Positions 5,815 through 9,339 of a stretch of DNA of 9,339 bases are shown piece after piece. A program made the translations under genes and the position numbers. Under the pieces are notes generated by a model. It ran no database searches, was not told where the DNA came from, and worked only from the letters and a program-made list of their open reading frames with translations. How positions within the stretch are numbered: position 1 is the first letter of the stretch; the number at the start of each line of letters is the position of its first letter. Origin of the DNA: Claveliimonas sp963592205 (GTDB lineage Bacteria; Bacillota; Clostridia; Lachnospirales; Lachnospiraceae); contig CAVAVU010000103.1 in the NCBI GenBank assembly GCA_963592205.1, positions 1 through 9,339 of the forward strand. Direction: 5' to 3'.

Positions 5815-6999
5815 ATGGGAAAGATTATTTACCTTGATAATGCAGCTACTACAAAGACAGCGCCGGAAGTACTGGATGCTATGATTCCGTATTTTACTGA
5901 AAAATATGGTAATCCATCTACCGTATATAGCATTGGATCCCAGAACAAAGATGTTATTACAAAACAGCGTGAGACAATTGCAGAAGCTCTTGGAGCACAG
6001 TCTAATGAAATCTATTTTACAGCAGGCGGTTCAGAATCAGACAACTGGGTACTGAAAGCAACTGCTGACGCTTATGCTGACAAGGGTAATCACATTATCA
6101 CAACTAAGATCGAGCATCATGCGATTCTGCATAGCTGTGAATACCTGGAAAAGAAAGGTATTGAAGTAACATACGTGGGAGTTGATGAGAACGGTGTTGT
6201 AGATCTGGAAGAATTAAAAGCAGCAATTCGCCCGACTACAATCCTGATCTCGGTTATGTTTGCAAATAATGAGATCGGAACGATTCAGCCAATCCGTGAG
6301 ATCGGTGAGATCGCTCATGAGCATGGCATTCTGTTCCACACAGATGCTGTACAGGCATTTGGTCAGGTGCCGATCAATGTAGATGAATATCATATTGATA
6401 TGCTGAGTGCCAGTGGACACAAATTCAACGGACCAAAGGGAATCGGTTTTGCATATATCCGTAAGGGTGTTAAGATCCGTTCGTTTATCCACGGCGGAGC
6501 ACAGGAGCGTAAGCGCCGTGCCGGCACAGAGAATGTTCCTGGAATCGTTGGAATCGGTACAGCGGCAGCAAGAGCAATGCGTACAATGAAAGAGCGTACA
6601 GATAAAGAGATCGAATTGAGAGATTATCTGATCGAGCGTGTTATGAATGAGATTCCATATACAAAGCTCAATGGTCACAGAGAAAAGAGACTTCCTAACA
6701 ATGCGAATTTCAGTTTCCGTTTTGTAGAGGGTGAGTCACTTCTGATCATGCTTGATATGAAGGGAATTTGCGGTTCGAGCGGATCTGCATGTACATCTGG
6801 ATCACTGGATCCGTCACATGTCCTTCTTGCAATCGGACTGCCTCATGAGATTGCTCATGGTTCACTTCGTCTGACATTGGGTGAAGATACTACCAAAGAA
6901 GACATTGATTATGTAGTAGACTGCCTGAAAAAGATCGTAGCTGATCTTCGTGCAATGTCACCACTTTACGAAGACTTCGTTAAAAAGCAGAATAAATAA
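5815..6999 (+). CDS. iscS: Cysteine desulfurase (IscS/NifS class I)
   Basis: The 394-residue enzyme uses pyridoxal phosphate to convert L-cysteine to L-alanine, leaving a persulfide that it passes to IscU for Fe-S assembly and to MnmA for tRNA thiolation. The N-terminus IIYLDNAATT is diagnostic of the family. The PLP Schiff-base lysine is K203 in SGHKFNGPKG. The persulfide cysteine is C326 in SSGSACTSGSLDPSH, a long flexible loop typical of group I (IscS/NifS) rather than SufS enzymes. H104, in the IEHHAILHSCE motif, fits the residue that stacks on PLP. Length and residue spacing match E. coli IscS (K206, C328). It lies 55 nt after iscR with no intervening terminator and 55 nt before iscU. 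It could equally be named nifS, but no nitrogen-fixation genes are seen. Confidence 0.96.
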   Translation: MGKIIYLDNAATTKTAPEVLDAMIPYFTEKYGNPSTVYSIGSQNKDVITKQRETIAEALGAQSNEIYFTAGGSESDNWVLKATADAYADKGNHIITTKIEHHAILHSCEYLEKKGIEVTYVGVDENGVVDLEELKAAIRPTTILISVMFANNEIGTIQPIREIGEIAHEHGILFHTDAVQAFGQVPINVDEYHIDMLSASGHKFNGPKGIGFAYIRKGVKIRSFIHGGAQERKRRAGTENVPGIVGIGTAAARAMRTMKERTDKEIELRDYLIERVMNEIPYTKLNGHREKRLPNNANFSFRFVEGESLLIMLDMKGICGSSGSACTSGSLDPSHVLLAIGLPHEIAHGSLRLTLGEDTTKEDIDYVVDCLKKIVADLRAMSPLYEDFVKKQNK

Positions 7000-7043
7000 T
7001 CATACAGACAATTATACAGACAGAGATATAACAGAGATAAATT

Positions 7044-7049
7044 GGAGGA
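7044..7049 (+). promoter_or_regulatory. Ribosome binding site deciding the iscU start
   Basis: GGAGGA lies just upstream of ATG 7055. The open frame extends back to 6950 inside iscS, but only the part after this site matches IscU (MYTEKVMDHFQHPRN), so 7055 is the start. Confidence 0.85.
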
Positions 7050-7054
7050 AAGCT

Positions 7055-7498
7055 ATGTATACAGAAAAGGTAATGGATCATTTTCAGCATCCTAGAAATA
7101 TGGGAGAAATCGAGAACGCCAGCGGTGTTGGTACCGTCGGTAATGCAAAGTGCGGAGATATCATGAGAATCTATCTGGATATCGATGAGAATCAGATTAT
7201 CCGAGATGTAAAGTTTAAAACATTTGGATGCGGAGCTGCCGTTGCTACCAGCAGTATGGCTACAGAGTTGGTAAAGGGTAAGAATATCCAGGAAGCTATG
7301 GAAGTAACTAACAAAGCAGTTATGGAAGCGCTGGACGGACTTCCGCCGGTAAAGGTACACTGTTCACTTCTGGCTGAAGAGGCAATTCATGCGGCACTCT
7401 GGGATTATGCAGAGAAGAACGGTATCGAGATCAAAGGACTCTCTAAGCCAAAGTCAGATATTCACGAAGGTGAAGAAGAGGAAGAAGAGGAATATTAA
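7055..7498 (+). CDS. iscU: Fe-S cluster scaffold protein (IscU/NifU N-domain)
   Basis: The 147-residue scaffold receives sulfur from IscS and iron to build a cluster for transfer to apoproteins. The three ligand cysteines are C33 (NAKCGD), C59 (TFGCGAAVATSS) and C103 (VHCSLLAEEAI), with D35 and H102 at the conserved regulatory positions. The LPPVK motif (96-100), bound by the HscA chaperone in E. coli, is intact, although no hscA or hscB is in the window. The product is a stand-alone IscU-type domain without the ferredoxin and Nfu domains of full NifU. After the fold, a Lys-rich linker leads into a strongly acidic end, seven glutamates in a row (residues 140-146) and a final tyrosine. It is 15 nt from mnmA, so it is clearly in the same operon. 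Confidence 0.95.
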   Translation: MYTEKVMDHFQHPRNMGEIENASGVGTVGNAKCGDIMRIYLDIDENQIIRDVKFKTFGCGAAVATSSMATELVKGKNIQEAMEVTNKAVMEALDGLPPVKVHCSLLAEEAIHAALWDYAEKNGIEIKGLSKPKSDIHEGEEEEEEEY

Positions 7499-7513
7499 AA
7501 AGGACGGGAATTT

Positions 7514-8599
7514 ATGGACCGTAAGAAAGTGGTAGTAGGAATGTCCGGCGGTGTAGATTCATCGGTAGCGGCGTTGCTTTTAAAGCAGCAGGGTTATGAT
7601 GTAATCGGTGTGACCATGCAGATCTGGCAGGATGAAGACGAATTTGTTCAGGAAGAGAATGGCGGATGCTGTGGACTGAGCGCAGTAGATGATGCCAGGA
7701 GAGTTGCGGCAGAGATCGGGATTCCTTATTATGTAATGAATTTCAAAGATGATTTCCGTAAGTATGTAATCGATTATTTCGCGGAAGAATATACAAATGG
7801 CAGAACGCCGAATCCATGCATTGCCTGTAACAGATTTGTGAAATGGGAATCGCTTCTTAAGCGAAGCATGGATATTGGCGCGGATTATATTGCGACCGGT
7901 CATTATGCGCGAGTAGAAAAACTGCCAAATGGCAGATATGCATTGCGCACGTCCCGCACAGGGAAAAAGGATCAGACTTACGCACTCTATAATCTGACAC
8001 AGGATCAGCTCGCAAGAACGCTGATGCCCGTAGGAGCGTATGAGAAAGAGGAGATCCGCAAGATGGCAGAGAAAGCCTGCCTTCCGGTGGCTCATAAGCC
8101 AGACAGCCAGGATATCTGTTTTGTGCCGGATGGAGATTATGCATCGTTTATCGAAGAATACCGTGACACCAGATTCCCGGAAGGTAATTTTGTGACAGCG
8201 GATGGCAAAGTGATCGGACGCCATAAAGGAATTATCCACTATACGGTTGGTCAGAGAAAAGGTCTTGGACTGGCACTTGGCTATCCTGCTTTTGTGCTGG
8301 AGATCAGACCTGAGACTAATGAAGTCGTGATCGGCGGCTATGATGAATCACTGACGAATACCGTGCGTGCTGTTCGGTTGAATTTCATGTCTGTAGAGGA
8401 TCTGGCAGAACCGAAGCGTGTGTGGGCAAAAATCCGCTATAACCATAAAGGTGCGTGGTGCGTGATTGAAAAGACCGGACCGGATGAAGTGGTCTGTACG
8501 TTTGATGAGCCGCAGCGTGCAGTAACACCTGGACAGGCAGTGGTATGGTATGACGGCGAATATGTACTTGGCGGTGGCACGATTACAGGAGGAAACTAG
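7514..8599 (+). CDS. mnmA: tRNA-specific 2-thiouridylase MnmA
   Basis: MnmA adenylates and thiolates U34 of Lys, Glu and Gln tRNAs in the cytoplasm to give s2U34. The 361-residue product has the N-type ATP pyrophosphatase P-loop SGGVDSS (residues 11-17). It also has the NPCIACN motif (100-106) with the likely nucleophile C105, and the acceptor cysteine C202 in DSQDICF. A C-terminal beta-barrel region follows, containing the HYTVGQRKGL motif. A GGCCG motif (50-54) adds two cysteines near the N-terminal domain. The ATG has AAGGA (7500-7504) at 9 nt. Lying directly behind iscS and iscU places the tRNA thiolase with its sulfur donor; in E. coli the Tus relay carries the sulfur, whereas here direct IscS-MnmA transfer is plausible because no tus genes are seen. 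The gene ends 2 nt before the PHP gene. Confidence 0.96.
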   Translation: MDRKKVVVGMSGGVDSSVAALLLKQQGYDVIGVTMQIWQDEDEFVQEENGGCCGLSAVDDARRVAAEIGIPYYVMNFKDDFRKYVIDYFAEEYTNGRTPNPCIACNRFVKWESLLKRSMDIGADYIATGHYARVEKLPNGRYALRTSRTGKKDQTYALYNLTQDQLARTLMPVGAYEKEEIRKMAEKACLPVAHKPDSQDICFVPDGDYASFIEEYRDTRFPEGNFVTADGKVIGRHKGIIHYTVGQRKGLGLALGYPAFVLEIRPETNEVVIGGYDESLTNTVRAVRLNFMSVEDLAEPKRVWAKIRYNHKGAWCVIEKTGPDEVVCTFDEPQRAVTPGQAVVWYDGEYVLGGGTITGGN

Positions 8600-8601
8600 A
8601 T

Positions 8602-9339
8602 ATGAGAGCAGATGTGCATATGCATTGCAGCTTTTCTAATGATTCGGAGACCAGACCGGAAGATATGATTGAGAGTGCAATCGCAAAAGGTCTGTCAGTG
8701 ATCTGTTTTACCGATCATTATGACAAAGATAATCTGGACTGGGGCGATGAAGCAATATTCGAGGTAGAACCGTATTTTCAGAAGATGAGGATTTTGCAGG
8801 AAGAATACCGGGAACGGATAGATGTCCGAATCGGTGTAGAACTTGGCATGCAGCCGTATCTTGCAGATTATTATCAGCAATTTACGACGCAGTATCCGTT
8901 TGATTTTGTGATCGGTTCCGTGCATTCCGTGCAGGATCATGATGTAGCACTTGATTTCTTTCAAAAACATAATGATGCGGAAGGATATAAGATCTATTTT
9001 TCGGAAATGCTTCAGGATGTACAGAAGATTGAATCATACGATGTACTGGGACACCTTGATTACATTGTGCGATACAGCAATCAGGGCATTAAGGGATTTG
9101 TGCTGAATGATTATATGGAGATCATTGAAGAGATATTAAAACAGGTAATCGCGCATGGCAAGGGCATCGAGATGAATATGTCCGGTCTGAAATACGGACT
9201 CGGAGCACCGCATCCGCAGCCGGATATCATTAAGCGGTATCGTGAACTTGGCGGTGAGATTATTACAGTAGGTGCGGATGGACATATCCCGGAGCATATT
9301 GCGTATGATTATCAGTTGGCTGATGATATTTTGAAATCC
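8602..9339 (+). CDS. PHP-domain phosphatase, histidinol-phosphatase (HisK)-like, partial at right edge
   Basis: The frame from ATG 8602 is open to the window end (246 codons, no stop), so the gene is cut off by the boundary, probably near its end. Metal-binding PHP motifs appear in order: HMH (H6, H8), TDH (D38, H39), GVELG (E80), GSVHS (H108), GHLDY (H151) and GADGH (D226, H228). This set and spacing fit HisK-type histidinol-phosphate phosphatases of Firmicutes, which convert L-histidinol phosphate to L-histidinol. The substrate is inferred because PHP proteins vary and no other his gene is in view. The AGGAGG ribosome site (8587-8592) lies inside the 3' end of mnmA and the intergenic gap is 2 nt, so translation is probably coupled. 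Confidence 0.88.
   Translation, partial: MRADVHMHCSFSNDSETRPEDMIESAIAKGLSVICFTDHYDKDNLDWGDEAIFEVEPYFQKMRILQEEYRERIDVRIGVELGMQPYLADYYQQFTTQYPFDFVIGSVHSVQDHDVALDFFQKHNDAEGYKIYFSEMLQDVQKIESYDVLGHLDYIVRYSNQGIKGFVLNDYMEIIEEILKQVIAHGKGIEMNMSGLKYGLGAPHPQPDIIKRYRELGGEIITVGADGHIPEHIAYDYQLADDILKS

Noticed and set aside
7580..8239. 219-codon minus-strand open frame opposite mnmA
   Set aside because: MnmA motifs are complete on the plus strand, so the antisense frame is a by-product of codon composition.
8695..8970. 91-codon minus-strand frame opposite the PHP gene
   Set aside because: The plus strand carries ordered PHP metal-binding motifs across the same stretch.

Overview
The window looks like chromosomal core sequence from a spore-former-lineage Clostridia bacterium, most likely a Lachnospiraceae member. 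This rests on protein motifs and gene order, not on a database search. The gene order rny - Nudix hydrolase - spoIIM - xerD-like resembles the nudF-spoIIM-...-xerD neighbourhood of Bacillus. The Rrf2-type iscR - iscS - iscU - mnmA cluster is typical of clostridial iron-sulfur/thiolation operons. Shine-Dalgarno sequences are strong and promoters are of the AT-rich housekeeping type. No mobile element, CRISPR array, tRNA or rRNA was seen.

Layout, left to right. Positions 1-154 are non-coding and carry a good sigma-A promoter for rny (RNase Y), which ends at a UUCG-loop terminator (1736-1762). A Nudix ADP-ribose pyrophosphatase-like gene and a SpoIIM-like membrane protein gene follow in the same direction. 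Next is a short tyrosine-recombinase-like gene (3015-3752) with its own promoter overlapping the end of spoIIM. A bidirectional terminator (3812-3841) separates it from a convergent spoVB-like flippase gene on the minus strand (3838-5169). A 131-bp divergent intergenic region holds a promoter and a probable IscR operator. The plus-strand operon iscR - iscS - iscU - mnmA - PHP phosphatase then runs to the right edge, where the last gene is cut off.

How the genes work together: IscR is expected to sense Fe-S status and repress its own operon. IscS supplies sulfur both to the IscU scaffold and to MnmA for tRNA 2-thiouridine. The PHP gene is translationally close-coupled to mnmA but is probably metabolically separate (histidinol-phosphatase-like). 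RNase Y is the membrane-anchored mRNA decay endonuclease. SpoIIM and SpoVB are sporulation/cell-wall membrane proteins.

The most unusual item is the recombinase-like gene. It occupies the usual xerD position and has an intact reading frame, promoter, ribosome binding site and terminator. However, it stops right after the LRHS motif, and five of the six tyrosine-recombinase catalytic positions are substituted or absent. It is either a decaying xerD or a repurposed, catalytically dead DNA-binding/partner protein.
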